Positions 47,827 through 56,539 of a DNA stretch of 64,000 bases are shown here, in pieces. A program made the position numbers and the translations under genes. The notes under the pieces were generated by a model. It saw only the letters and a list, made by a program, of their open reading frames with translations. It did not search any database and was not told the origin of the DNA. The stretch is from Thermoproteota archaeon. GTDB taxonomy: Archaea; Korarchaeota; JAOZGF01; JAOZFZ01. Numbering within the stretch: position 1 is the stretch's first letter; each line of letters starts with the position of its first letter. The DNA lies in contig JAOZFT010000004.1 of assembly GCA_027492035.1 (NCBI GenBank), forward strand, positions 310,001 through 374,000, in the 5' to 3' direction.

Positions 47827-47849
47827 ACAAAGGGAAAAGGTTGAAAAAA

Positions 47850-48164
47850 ATGAGTAAAGGAGAGGAGAAAGAAATAATTATTTCCTTAAAAATACCTCGA
47901 AACCCGAGAAGTAACAGGGCTGAAAGGGCAGTTTCATACCTTAAAAAATCACTTGAGCGACATTTAAGGAAACATTTAAAGGAAAAGAGTGAAGAAGAGG
48001 AAGAAGAGGAAAAAATAAAAATAGATCCTGCCCTTAACGAATATCTTTGGAAAAGGGGAATAAGGAACATTCCAAGAAAAGTAAAGGTTTCAGTTAAACT
48101 CAGTAAAGGAAAAAAAGAGAAAGAAGAAGAGGAAGGGGTAACAGTTAAACTTGCTGAAAAATAA
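47850..48164 (+). CDS. rpl31e: 50S ribosomal protein L31e
   Basis: 104 residues from ATG 47850 (MSKGEEKEIIISLKIPR). IPRNPRSNRAERAVSYLKK and IDPALNEYLWKRGIRNIPRK match L31e. Two acidic/basic low-complexity stretches (EEEEEEEKIK, KGKKEKEEEEG) are added. The frame opens earlier (47799) but overlaps L39e. Confidence 0.95.
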   Translation: MSKGEEKEIIISLKIPRNPRSNRAERAVSYLKKSLERHLRKHLKEKSEEEEEEEKIKIDPALNEYLWKRGIRNIPRKVKVSVKLSKGKKEKEEEEGVTVKLAEK

Positions 48165-48185
48165 TTCAAAGGTAGCTTACTCGCC

Positions 48186-48851
48186 ATGATCAGCCAAACG
48201 CATTTCCACGGTGAACCTTACGTGGGGGTTTTCTTCTCCACAAATGAAGATTATACACTCATCCCCCCCACCACAAGTGAGAAAACAAAGAAATTAATTG
48301 AAAAAACCTTGAAAACACAGGTGGTTGAAGCAACAATCATGGAAACTTACTTATTAGGTATATTAACTGTTTCAAACTCTTACGGATTCATTCTACCCCA
48401 CCTTGTAACTGAACATGAAGTTGAAAACATAAAGAAAGAAACCGACAGCAAAATACTTGTTTTAAACACTAAATACACTGTTCTCCGTAACCTCATAATC
48501 TTGAACAATTCCCATCTAATTATTTCCAATGTACTGAAAAGGAAAGTAAATGAAATATTGAATTTCTTAGGAATGGAGACTTTCTTAATCTGGGAAGAAA
48601 GAGATCAGCCACTAATAGGGTCCATGGTTGTTGTAACCGACAAAGGAGGAGTGGTTTCTCCCTTAATTACTTTAGACAACGAAAAAAAATTAGAATCTTT
48701 CCTAGGTTTCGCTTTACCTAAATGCACAGTTAATTCAGGAGGAAATTTCCCTTCTTTAGGGTTAGTGGCTAACTCTAAAGGTGGATTAACCAGTTTCAAA
48801 ACAACTGGTTACGAACTCTCCCTTCTGGAGAAGGGTTTATCATTTCTATAG
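48186..48851 (+). CDS. Translation initiation factor aIF6
   Basis: 221 residues. Anti-association factor on the large subunit. Five-fold pentein repeats: YVGVFFSTNEDYTLIPP, VSNSYGFILPHLVTEHE, TVLRNLIILNN, VVTDKGGVVSPLI, NSGGNFPSLGLVANSKGGL. Confidence 0.96.
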   Translation: MISQTHFHGEPYVGVFFSTNEDYTLIPPTTSEKTKKLIEKTLKTQVVEATIMETYLLGILTVSNSYGFILPHLVTEHEVENIKKETDSKILVLNTKYTVLRNLIILNNSHLIISNVLKRKVNEILNFLGMETFLIWEERDQPLIGSMVVVTDKGGVVSPLITLDNEKKLESFLGFALPKCTVNSGGNFPSLGLVANSKGGLTSFKTTGYELSLLEKGLSFL

Positions 48852-48877
48852 TTTTTAAAAGTGAAGAGGGGATCTCA

Positions 48878-49117
48878 ATGAAGGAAGTAAAGTTTTATCG
48901 AATAGAAGGGTATTTTGAAAAAAATAAAGAGAAGGTTTTTTTCAGAAAAGAGGTAAGTGCTGTTTCAGAAGAAAAAGCAGTAGAGAAACTGTGTTTCAAT
49001 ATCGGAAGTAAACACAGGGTTAAAAAGCCAGTGATTAAAATCAAAAAGGTTGCTGTTATAAGTGGAGAGGAGTTAACTGACCCTGTTCTTAAAGAGTTGC
49101 TTCTGAGAAGGGAATAG
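48878..49117 (+). CDS. rplX: 50S ribosomal protein LX (L18a/L20e)
   Basis: 79 residues. KFYRIEGYFEKNKEKVFFRKE, AVEKLCFNIGSKHRVKKPVI, and KVAVISGEELTDPVLKELL match archaeal LX. Follows aIF6 as usual. Confidence 0.95.
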   Translation: MKEVKFYRIEGYFEKNKEKVFFRKEVSAVSEEKAVEKLCFNIGSKHRVKKPVIKIKKVAVISGEELTDPVLKELLLRRE

Positions 49118-49142
49118 AAAAAAGAGGGTTGAGGAAGCTTTT

Positions 49143-49550
49143 ATGGCCGAAAAATTAGCAGAAAGGGAAATAATCCCACAAATCCAATATATACAAGCTT
49201 TGGTGGATTCCTTACAAGAAGAAATCCGAAGAATGAATATTCTAAGGAATCAGTTAAGCTTAACTTTGTTAGGTTTAAAAGAAGTGAAAATAAATAGAGA
49301 GACTCTGTCTTCAATAGGTTCAGGTGTTTACGCTTTCACTAAACCCCTCCATGAAGACAAGTTCCTAATAAATGTTGGAGCTAATGTTTATGTTACTAAG
49401 TCGAAAGAAAAAGCTTTGGAGTATCTTTCGAAACAATTAAATGAGGTAAATAAACTTATTCAAAAGTATCAAAGCCAACTTCTCAATTACATGAGCCTAC
49501 TGGATCAGTTGAACGCTAAACTTAGTCGATTGAGCCAGAAACAGACATAA
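49143..49550 (+). CDS. pfdA: Prefoldin alpha subunit
   Basis: 135 residues: two coiled-coil helices flanking the beta hairpin region (GSGVYAFTKPLHEDKFLINVGANVYV split by 50-95). Chaperone that delivers clients to the thermosome. Normally next to ftsY; here ftsY is convergent, 11 bp away. Confidence 0.95.
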   Translation: MAEKLAEREIIPQIQYIQALVDSLQEEIRRMNILRNQLSLTLLGLKEVKINRETLSSIGSGVYAFTKPLHEDKFLINVGANVYVTKSKEKALEYLSKQLNEVNKLIQKYQSQLLNYMSLLDQLNAKLSRLSQKQT

Positions 49551-49561
49551 AGTGTTTCCTT

Positions 49562-50464
49562 TCAAATAATCTCTTCAATTATTTTTTCAGGTTCATAACG
49601 GATAAAGTCCATATATCCCTGTCCACACCCTAAAAACAAAATAGGTTTCTTTAGCGTATTTGCAACTGTGAGAATAACTCCTCCCTTGTCAGTGGCATCT
49701 ATTTTGGTAATTACTGCACAGTCTACTTGGATAGCTTCATCGAAAAATTTGCACTGTACCTCTGCATCGTTTCCCGCTAACCCGTCAATAACCAAAACTT
49801 TTAAATCTGGATTGTTAACTCTGACAACCTTTTTCAGTTCTTCAAGTAAGTTCTCGTTTGAATGAGCTCTACCCGCTGTATCAGCACATACAACATCAAA
49901 TCTTTTAGTCCTGGCTCTTTCTATAGCGTCATATATAACAGCTGCACTGTCCGACCCTCTTCTTTGTTTAACAACTTGTACTTTGACGGCTTCTGCATAT
50001 TTACACATCTGTTCTATCCCTGCAGCACGGAATGTGTCAGCTGCTGCAATTAACACCCTGAACCCCTTCTCTTTCAGGTATTTTGCTGTTTTCGCTACAG
50101 ATAATGATTTCCCTACTCCATTGAAGCCTACAAAAATAATTACGTAAGGTTTTCCCCCCTTTTTACCCACTTCACTAGGTAAATCTATCTCTGGTGTTTG
50201 TAGAATCCTTAACAGCTCCTCCCTCATAATATTAAAAACAGCTTTTTCTCTTTTACCCCTGGGAACCTTCAAATCCACAATCTTTCTTTTTAAACACTCT
50301 CTTAATTCTTTACATGTACCATAGGAGACCCCTGCTGAATAAAGTTTTATTTCCACTTCATCAAATATTTCCTCAAATTTCTTTTCAGTAATTTTCTCTT
50401 CTAGTAAAACCTTAATCAGTTTCTCTTTGAATGAAATTAAGGGATTCTTTAACTCTTTCCACAA
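49562..50464 (-). CDS. ftsY: Signal recognition particle receptor FtsY
   Basis: 300 residues. NG domain GTPase. Helical N domain (1-90), G1 VGFNGVGKSLSVAKTA, AADTFRAAGIEQM, DVVCADTAGRAHSN, ITKIDATDKGG, FLGCGQGYMDF. The standard G1 has KTT where this has KSL. No acidic A domain. It is on the opposite strand from prefoldin, a reversal of the common arrangement. Confidence 0.97.
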   Translation of the reverse strand: MWKELKNPLISFKEKLIKVLLEEKITEKKFEEIFDEVEIKLYSAGVSYGTCKELRECLKRKIVDLKVPRGKREKAVFNIMREELLRILQTPEIDLPSEVGKKGGKPYVIIFVGFNGVGKSLSVAKTAKYLKEKGFRVLIAAADTFRAAGIEQMCKYAEAVKVQVVKQRRGSDSAAVIYDAIERARTKRFDVVCADTAGRAHSNENLLEELKKVVRVNNPDLKVLVIDGLAGNDAEVQCKFFDEAIQVDCAVITKIDATDKGGVILTVANTLKKPILFLGCGQGYMDFIRYEPEKIIEEII

Positions 50465-50575
50465 TTTTCAGTCCTCTTTTCCTTTTTCTTTAAATTTTTA
50501 GAAAGGTATACTGAGAGGAGGAAAAATTTAAAAATTTTGTAACATTACCTCTCCATTTAAAGGGTGTTTCAATCT

Positions 50576-51505
50576 ATGTTGAAAGGAAAAGATTTTCTTT
50601 CTTTAAAAGATTTTTCAATAGAAGAAATCACTAAGCTATTGAGGTTATCAATCTCTTTTAAGCAAGAATTCCTAACCGGTAAAAGAGTAAGTAACATCTT
50701 AAAAAATAAATCTTTAGCTTTAGTTTTTGAAAAACCCTCTACCCGGACAAGGGTTTCCTTTCAAGTTGCAATAAATCAGCTTTCTGGTTACTCAATTTAT
50801 TTAGATAAGTCTTCCACCCAGTTGAGCAGGGGTGAAACGGTCAGCGACACAGGGAAGGTTTTAAGTAGGTACGTAGACGGCATAATAGCTAGGGTCTATA
50901 GTCACCAAACACTACTTGAATTGGCTAATTCTTCCACTGTGCCTGTGATAAATGCTTTATCAGATCTTTACCACCCCTGTCAAGCTTTAGCCGACTTGTT
51001 AACAATTATTGAAAAAAAGGGGAGGACGAAAGGAATAAAAATGGCTTATGTGGGGGACGGTAACAACGTTTGCAACTCTTTAATGATAGCTTCCTCTAAA
51101 ACAGGTATAAACTTAATGGTAGCCACTCCCCCCGGCTATGAACCTAAACAAGAAGTTATTGAGTTAGCAAATAAATTCTCAAGCGAGACAGGATCTAAAA
51201 TTAAGGTATCAAATTCTCCAGAGGAGGCAGTTACTGATGCAGAAGTGATTTACACAGATGTATGGGTAAGCATGGGTCAAGAAGAAGAAAAAGATAAAAG
51301 ATTGAGGGATTTTCAAGGGTTTCAGGTAAATAATGATTTGCTGAAATTTGCGAAAAAGGATTTTATTTTTATGCACTGCCTTCCAGCCCATAGAGGGTTA
51401 GAAGTGTCTTCAGACGTTTTAGACGACCCCTTACACTCTGTTGTTTTTGACCAAGCCGAGAACCGTCTACATACAGAAAAGGCAATTTTAAGTCTCTTGG
51501 TCTAG
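50576..51505 (+). CDS. argF: Ornithine carbamoyltransferase
   Basis: 309 residues. Makes citrulline from ornithine and carbamoyl phosphate. FEKPSTRTRVSFQVA, LYHPCQALADLLTI, YVGDGNNVCNSLM, YTDVWVSMGQEEE, MHCLPAHRGLEV. ATG 50576 is preceded by AAAGGGTG; the frame opens at GTG 50564. Stands alone between ftsY and ftsZ, with no other arginine gene nearby. Confidence 0.96.
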   Translation: MLKGKDFLSLKDFSIEEITKLLRLSISFKQEFLTGKRVSNILKNKSLALVFEKPSTRTRVSFQVAINQLSGYSIYLDKSSTQLSRGETVSDTGKVLSRYVDGIIARVYSHQTLLELANSSTVPVINALSDLYHPCQALADLLTIIEKKGRTKGIKMAYVGDGNNVCNSLMIASSKTGINLMVATPPGYEPKQEVIELANKFSSETGSKIKVSNSPEEAVTDAEVIYTDVWVSMGQEEEKDKRLRDFQGFQVNNDLLKFAKKDFIFMHCLPAHRGLEVSSDVLDDPLHSVVFDQAENRLHTEKAILSLLV

Positions 51506-51684
51506 AACTTTCTTTATGTCGAAAGAAACATAAACAATTGTCAACCTATAATCTGTTTGATACTTGTTAAAAATTTAAAAAGAAGCCAACCCTTAAAAGT
51601 TTGAAACGTTTCACTTTTTAAAAAGAAGTTTCAAGAACTGAAACTACAATTCGGAAACCGATGAATTTTTGATGGTGGAAAATA

Positions 51685-52746
51685 TTGAGAGAAAATCAGA
51701 AGAAATATGGTGTCACAAATAAAGAATTAGAGGAAATACTGAGTGAAAGCCGGGCGAAGCTGGTGGTTGTAGGTGTAGGAGGAGCAGGTGGAAACGTAGT
51801 TGACTTAATCAAAAAAAATAAACTGGAAGGGGTTGAAACAATCAGCATAAACACTGACGCACAAGACCTTCTTAAAATAAATGCTGACACTAAAATTTTG
51901 ATAGGGAAAAGAATAACTGGAGGTTTAGGAGCTGGCAGTGACCCAATTATTGGTGAAGCTGCGGTAAAGGAGGATGAAGAAGAAATAAGGGAGGCATTGG
52001 GAGGAGCAGACCTCACTTTCATAGTAGCTGGTTTAGGGGGTGGAACAGGCACAGGTGCAAGCCCTACAATTGCATCTTTAGCTAGGGAATCCGGTTCAGT
52101 TGTGATGACCATAGTTTTCTTCCCTTTCTCTGTAGAGGGAGCTAAAAGGCAGGAAATAGCTTTGAACAGTTTAAAAAACTTTTTAACAAATTCTGACACT
52201 TTCGTATTGATTCCCAACGACAAAATTCTTGAACTTAAACCAGGTATCTCCTTGAAAGAAGGCATCTACTACGCCAATAAAGCAGTGACAGACTTAATAA
52301 AAAACTTGGTTGAAATAATTGAAGCCCCCACCACCATAAATGTTGACTTCGCTGATTTAAGGACGGTGCTTGAAGAAGGGGGAATATCCACTTTTACTTC
52401 ACTTGAAATTAATGACTTTAATAAGTTAGAAGAAATAACTAAGCAAGTACTGATTAACCCCCTCATAGAAGTTGAAACCTCCGGAGGAAAAAAGGCGCTT
52501 TTATTTATTAAAACTTCGTCAAGTGTTGAAATAGAAAAAATCAGCAGTTTACTTGAAAGCGTAGTTTCCCAGCTTGATCCAAACGCCCAAGTAATATGGG
52601 GAGCAAACATCGTGGAAGATGACAGCTCCAAAACAAAAGTGTTCAGCATAATCACAGGCGTTAAACTTTTAAACATAAAGATTGAGGAGGTAGTTGCTAA
52701 ACCTAAACCTAGCATAGATTTAGGGATCGACCTTGAATCTCTTTAA
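51685..52746 (+). CDS. ftsZ: Cell division protein FtsZ
   Basis: 353 residues. Tubulin-like GTPase. VVGVGGAGGNVVDLIKK, AGLGGGTGTGASPTIA, ITGGLGAGSDP, NVDFADLRTVLEEGG. TTG start with GGTGG 8 nt upstream. Leads the FtsZ-SecE-Spt5-L11-L1-L10 run. Its presence excludes ESCRT-only crenarchaeal orders. Confidence 0.97.
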   Translation: MRENQKKYGVTNKELEEILSESRAKLVVVGVGGAGGNVVDLIKKNKLEGVETISINTDAQDLLKINADTKILIGKRITGGLGAGSDPIIGEAAVKEDEEEIREALGGADLTFIVAGLGGGTGTGASPTIASLARESGSVVMTIVFFPFSVEGAKRQEIALNSLKNFLTNSDTFVLIPNDKILELKPGISLKEGIYYANKAVTDLIKNLVEIIEAPTTINVDFADLRTVLEEGGISTFTSLEINDFNKLEEITKQVLINPLIEVETSGGKKALLFIKTSSSVEIEKISSLLESVVSQLDPNAQVIWGANIVEDDSSKTKVFSIITGVKLLNIKIEEVVAKPKPSIDLGIDLESL

Positions 52747-52767
52747 AAATTTAAGAGGGTTTTAAAG

Positions 52768-52956
52768 ATGTCTCTACCTAACAAAATTAAAGATTTCATT
52801 GTTCAATGTGAAAGAGCTCTGAAAAAAGCTTCTAAACCTGCAAGGAATGAATTTCTTAAAATTTCTGGGATTTGCCTTTTAGGATTAACTTTGCTTGGAG
52901 TGATAGGGTTAACTATTAGGTTAATAGCTAATTTACTTAGCGGTTCACCTGTGTGA
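52768..52956 (+). CDS. secE: Protein translocase subunit SecE
   Basis: 62 residues: amphipathic helix (KIKDFIVQCERALKKASKPARN) then one TM helix (about 31-57). Archaeal SecE/Sec61-gamma pattern, upstream of Spt5 as usual. Confidence 0.95.
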   Translation: MSLPNKIKDFIVQCERALKKASKPARNEFLKISGICLLGLTLLGVIGLTIRLIANLLSGSPV

Positions 52957-52963
52957 ATGTTCT

Positions 52964-53425
52964 ATGCCTAAAAAGAATAATTTTTATTTGGTAAGGGTAA
53001 CTAAGTCACAAGAAAACACAACTTCTTTAATACTTGCAAAAAGAGCTGAAAGAATGCGTGGAAAAATAAAATCCATAATTTCATTAGATGAGCTGCCGGG
53101 GTATGTCATAGTTGAAGCCAACTCCATAAACGAAGTTGATAAATTAATAACTAACGTTCCACACGTAAAAGGGAGAGTAGCCACCTTTCTTCAAGAGGAA
53201 GAAGTTGCTAAGTTATTAAAAAGAAAATCATACATTGAGGAACTGGAAATAGGGGATGTTGTTAAGTTAACAACTGGTCCATTTGAAGGTGAGAAGGCAA
53301 GAGTAGTGTCTATAAGTAAAAGTAGGGATGAGGTTACTGTGGAACTGTTTGAATCATTGGTTCCAGTCGCAATTACTGTGCCAGGTGACGCGGTCAAGAA
53401 GGAAAAACCTAAGGAGCAGGAATAA
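52964..53425 (+). CDS. spt5: Transcription elongation factor Spt5/NusG
   Basis: 153 residues. NGN domain (FYLVRVTKSQENTTSLILA, PGYVIVEA, PHVKGRV) and a KOW domain (LEIGDVVKLTTGPFEGEKARV). Processivity factor clamp on RNA polymerase. Lysine/glutamate-rich tail. Confidence 0.96.
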   Translation: MPKKNNFYLVRVTKSQENTTSLILAKRAERMRGKIKSIISLDELPGYVIVEANSINEVDKLITNVPHVKGRVATFLQEEEVAKLLKRKSYIEELEIGDVVKLTTGPFEGEKARVVSISKSRDEVTVELFESLVPVAITVPGDAVKKEKPKEQE

Positions 53426-53454
53426 TCCTTGTTTAAAATGTGAAGAAAATTTTT

Positions 53455-53494
53455 CTTCTCCTTTAAAAGGGGAATGCTTTTTTGAAAGGAGAAG
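53455..53494 (+). promoter_or_regulatory. Inverted repeat in the L11 leader
   Basis: CTTCTCCTTT and AAAGGAGAAG (10 bp, 20-nt loop) in the 160-nt space between Spt5 and L11. Could be a leader hairpin controlling the L11-L1-L10 genes. Confidence 0.45.
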
Positions 53495-53586
53495 ATTCAT
53501 TTTTTCCGGGATTTGGAAAATAAAAGGGTTCGTCAATAAATGGGAGTGTTTCGCAGGAGAGGAATTTTTAAGAAAGTGACTTGGGA

Positions 53587-54051
53587 ATGGAGAACATAAA
53601 AACAGTTAAATTGTTGGTGGAAGCAGGCAAAGCTTCAGCAGGTCCACCTTTAGGCCCTGCATTGGGCCAAATGAAACTAAACGTTAGTAAAGTAGTTGAA
53701 GAAATAAACAATAAAACAAAGAGTTTTCTGGGGATGAAGATCCCTGTCACTCTTTACGTAAATATGAAAACGCGTGAATATGAAATAGAAGTGGGTTTGC
53801 CTACCACTTCAGCTCTTCTCAAAAAAGAAATAAGTGAATCTGGTAAAGAAAAAAACGTTGAATTAAAGAAAGTAATTAAAATAGCTAAGGAAAAAATGGG
53901 GGACATGTTCGTTTCAGACTTAAAAGCGGCTGTTAAAACCGTGTTAGGTGTAGCTGTTTCAATGGGGGTTAAAGTTGACGGTAAATCCCCAAAGAAAGTT
54001 ATTAAAGAAATTAATGAAGGGTTACATGATTCTCTTCTAGAACTAGTTTAA
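53587..54051 (+). CDS. rpl11: 50S ribosomal protein L11
   Basis: 154 residues from ATG 53587 (TTG 53581 possible). VEAGKASAGPPLGPALGQMKLNV and the RNA-binding C-terminal domain (FVSDLKAAVKTVLGVAVSMG). GTPase-centre protein. 6 bp before L1. Confidence 0.98.
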   Translation: MENIKTVKLLVEAGKASAGPPLGPALGQMKLNVSKVVEEINNKTKSFLGMKIPVTLYVNMKTREYEIEVGLPTTSALLKKEISESGKEKNVELKKVIKIAKEKMGDMFVSDLKAAVKTVLGVAVSMGVKVDGKSPKKVIKEINEGLHDSLLELV

Positions 54052-54057
54052 ATCTAG

Positions 54058-54729
54058 GTGAGAAAAAAAATTGAGGTGTTAATTTTGAGCCTTGGCGAGG
54101 AAGCACTGAAAAATGCAGTGGAGGAGGCTAAGAAAAATTCAAAGGAAAGGAACTTCACCGAAAGCATCGACTTAACAGTGGTGCTTAAAGGGGTAGATAT
54201 GAGAAAGACCACCAATAGGTTAAGTCAAATCTTGGAACTTCCATACAAACTTAATAAGAAAGTTGAAATTTGTGTAGTGGCTAAAGGAGACTTGGCTTTA
54301 AGAGCAAAGAAAGCAGGAGTTTTTACTCTTGACCCTGACGAAATCTCTTCCCTAGCCTCTAACCCTAGAAAAGCCAAGGAATTTGTGAAAAAATTCAACT
54401 TCTTTATTGTTCAATCCAATTTTATGCCTACTATAGGGAAATACTTAGGTAGGTTCTTAGGCCCAAGAGGAAAAACACCCATACCTTTCCCACCCACAGG
54501 AGACATAGAAAAAAGAATAGAGTCTCTTAGAAAATCAGTCAATTTATCCCTTAAGAAACAACCAGTTCTTCATGTTCCAGTCGGAACAAAAAACATGAAA
54601 ACAGAGGAAATAGTCAAAAACATTAAAGCAGTGCTTTCTCTTCTATCCACTAAGTTCGATCTGAAACATAACTTAAGAACCGTTCTAGTTAAAACAACAA
54701 TGGGAAAACCTGTTAAAATCTACCCGTAA
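54058..54729 (+). CDS. rpl1: 50S ribosomal protein L1
   Basis: 223 residues, GTG start. LTVVLKGVDMRKTTNRL, LGRFLGPRGKTPIPFPPTGDI, and LHVPVGTKNMKTEEIVKN-like C-terminus. Two-domain L1 of the stalk; L1 represses its own operon in several archaea. Confidence 0.98.
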   Translation: MRKKIEVLILSLGEEALKNAVEEAKKNSKERNFTESIDLTVVLKGVDMRKTTNRLSQILELPYKLNKKVEICVVAKGDLALRAKKAGVFTLDPDEISSLASNPRKAKEFVKKFNFFIVQSNFMPTIGKYLGRFLGPRGKTPIPFPPTGDIEKRIESLRKSVNLSLKKQPVLHVPVGTKNMKTEEIVKNIKAVLSLLSTKFDLKHNLRTVLVKTTMGKPVKIYP

Positions 54730-54740
54730 GGTGAAAATTT

Positions 54741-55619
54741 TTGGAAAAAATCAAAAGAGAAATACTTAACAGAAAACACTCCCCACTTAAGGAAATGAAG
54801 GTAAAAGAACTTGAAAAATTAATCAACGAATATGATTCATTACTGATAGCAACTTATACAGGGTTCACTTCCAACTACTTTAAAGAAACAAGGAGAAGGT
54901 TAAAAGGTAAAGCTAGAATTAAGGTTTCAAAGAATACCCTGCTTCAAGTTGCGCTGTCCAAAGTTAAGCCTAATTATAAAGAAAAATTAAGTGAGTACAT
55001 GCATGGGCAGAATGTTTTTTTCTTCACAAATCTGCACCCCACTAAACTCTACTCTTACTTGAAAGAAAAACCAATGTCAATGCCTGTCAAAGCTGGGGAA
55101 ATAGCAACTGAAGACATCTCCGTGCCAGAAGGAATAACCGACCTTACACCCGGACCAATAATGACTAAACTAAGTGACCTAGGTGTAAAAACAAAAATTC
55201 AAGGGGGGAAAATATATGTTTTAGAGGAAAAAGTGATCGTGAGAAAGGGAGAAAAAGTTTCTAAGAATGCTGCAGATGTACTAGCTGCCCTGGGCATAAA
55301 GCCGGTGAAAGCTGTTTTTAAAGTTAAAGCAGCTATAGATAGAGAAGGAGTAATATATCCTCCTGAAGCAGTTGAAATAACCCCTGACTTGTTGAAGAAA
55401 AAAATACTGGAAGTTTTCAAAGAAAACTTAACTTTAGCTGTCTCTCAGGGAATACCCACCAAGTATTCAGCCCCTATACTAGTCTTCCAGGCATACCTTA
55501 AAAGCCTGAATCTTTCTGTCCAGCTTTCGATCCCTACAAAAAACAATGCTCCCTTCATAATAATGAAGGCGTTTGCCATAGCCAAAGAATTGGCTAGAAA
55601 CATACCCAGAAAGGAGTGA
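54741..55619 (+). CDS. rpl10: 50S ribosomal protein L10 (P0), short C-terminus
   Basis: 292 residues, TTG start. KEMKVKELEKLINEYDSLL, the rRNA-binding domain, MTKLSDLGVKTKIQGGKI insert, then spine helices (VFQAYLKSLNLSVQLSIPTK, IIMKAFAIAKELARNIP). It stops where other archaeal P0 proteins continue with the acidic hinge and GLGALFG tail, so it lacks that tail, and perhaps one L12-binding helix. The DNA after the stop has no coding for the tail in any frame I checked. Confidence 0.96.
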   Translation: MEKIKREILNRKHSPLKEMKVKELEKLINEYDSLLIATYTGFTSNYFKETRRRLKGKARIKVSKNTLLQVALSKVKPNYKEKLSEYMHGQNVFFFTNLHPTKLYSYLKEKPMSMPVKAGEIATEDISVPEGITDLTPGPIMTKLSDLGVKTKIQGGKIYVLEEKVIVRKGEKVSKNAADVLAALGIKPVKAVFKVKAAIDREGVIYPPEAVEITPDLLKKKILEVFKENLTLAVSQGIPTKYSAPILVFQAYLKSLNLSVQLSIPTKNNAPFIIMKAFAIAKELARNIPRKE

Positions 55620-55747
55620 ATCACGTGTTTTCCTCTTTTACTAAAAATTTCTCCTTTTAAAATTTCTTCAAAGTGCCTTCTATAAAGAAAAGTTTTTAAA
55701 TTCCTCTCCTGTGAAAGAAAAACAAGTAAGGAAATGGAGGTGAAAAA

Positions 55748-56059
55748 ATGAAGCAAAGTTATATTTACGCAGCTCTGCTACTTCACGAAGAAAAAAAGGA
55801 AATAACTCCAGACTCTATAATGGCTGTTTTGAAAGCTGCAGGAGCTGACCCGGAGGAAGCACTAGCAAAATCTGTAGCTGAATCCTTAAAAGACGTAGAT
55901 ATAGACAAAATAATAACTGAAGCTGCAACATTCACCCCTGTACAAGCCACTATGGCGACAACACCACAAGCCAAACCTGAAAAAACCGAGGAAAAAGAGA
56001 AAAAAGAGGAAAAGAAGGCTGAAGAATCAGTAGAGGGGTTAGCTGCCCTATTCGGGTAA
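55748..56059 (+). CDS. rpl12: 50S ribosomal protein L12 (P1)
   Basis: 103 residues. Dimerising N-terminus (YIYAALLLHEEKKEITPD, LKAAGADPEEA), charged hinge EKTEEKEKKEEKKAEES, and factor-binding tail GLAALFG. A 128-bp gap with a TTTTTAAAT element separates it from L10, so it may have its own promoter; GGAGGTGA precedes the ATG. Confidence 0.96.
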   Translation: MKQSYIYAALLLHEEKKEITPDSIMAVLKAAGADPEEALAKSVAESLKDVDIDKIITEAATFTPVQATMATTPQAKPEKTEEKEKKEEKKAEESVEGLAALFG

Positions 56060-56147
56060 AAAAAGTAAATCCTGTTAATGGATTTCCAGCAAGGCTTGCC
56101 TTTCCAAAAATTATTTAGTTCTTCATCTTTGCTGCGCCTATGAAAAA

Positions 56148-56234
56148 TGGGCCCGGCGGGATTTGAACCCGCGACCACCGGCTTTCCCCATTATTTAGAA
56201 GGCCGGTGCGCTATCCTGACTGCGCTACGAGCCC
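56148..56234 (-). tRNA. tRNA-Arg(UCU) with intron
   Basis: Acceptor GGGCTCG/CGGGCCC, A73, anticodon stem CCGGC/GCCGG enclosing 19 nt starting CTTCTAA, so a 12-nt intron. T-arm GCGGG-TTCAAAT-CCCGC. Confidence 0.93.
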
Positions 56235-56539
56235 TTTGGTTCCTTTGCTTTTTACATTTCTCGAAAATACTCCCCTCCAGTAATAACTAAAAACCCTCTT
56301 TAAAATTTGTTTTGTTTTTAGGAGGAACTTTGTATTTTAAAATTTTTATGCAGGCGGTTTCGGGGGTTACATATTTCGTTGTCTATCGAAAATGAATTTT
56401 TCAATTCATTAAATAACCTTTAAAAAGAGAAAGCGATTGTAAAGGTAACAACTTCTCACAAAGTTTAGAAGTTAAGAGAATAGTTTTAAGGTGTTGTTGG
56501 GGAAGATGTACCTTTTTAAAAAAATGACGGTGTTTAGTA
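56235..56539. other. Intergenic region before CARDB-type protein
   Basis: About 300 bp, AT-rich, no gene seen. Several TTTAAA elements could serve as a promoter for the gene at 56540. Confidence 0.4.
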
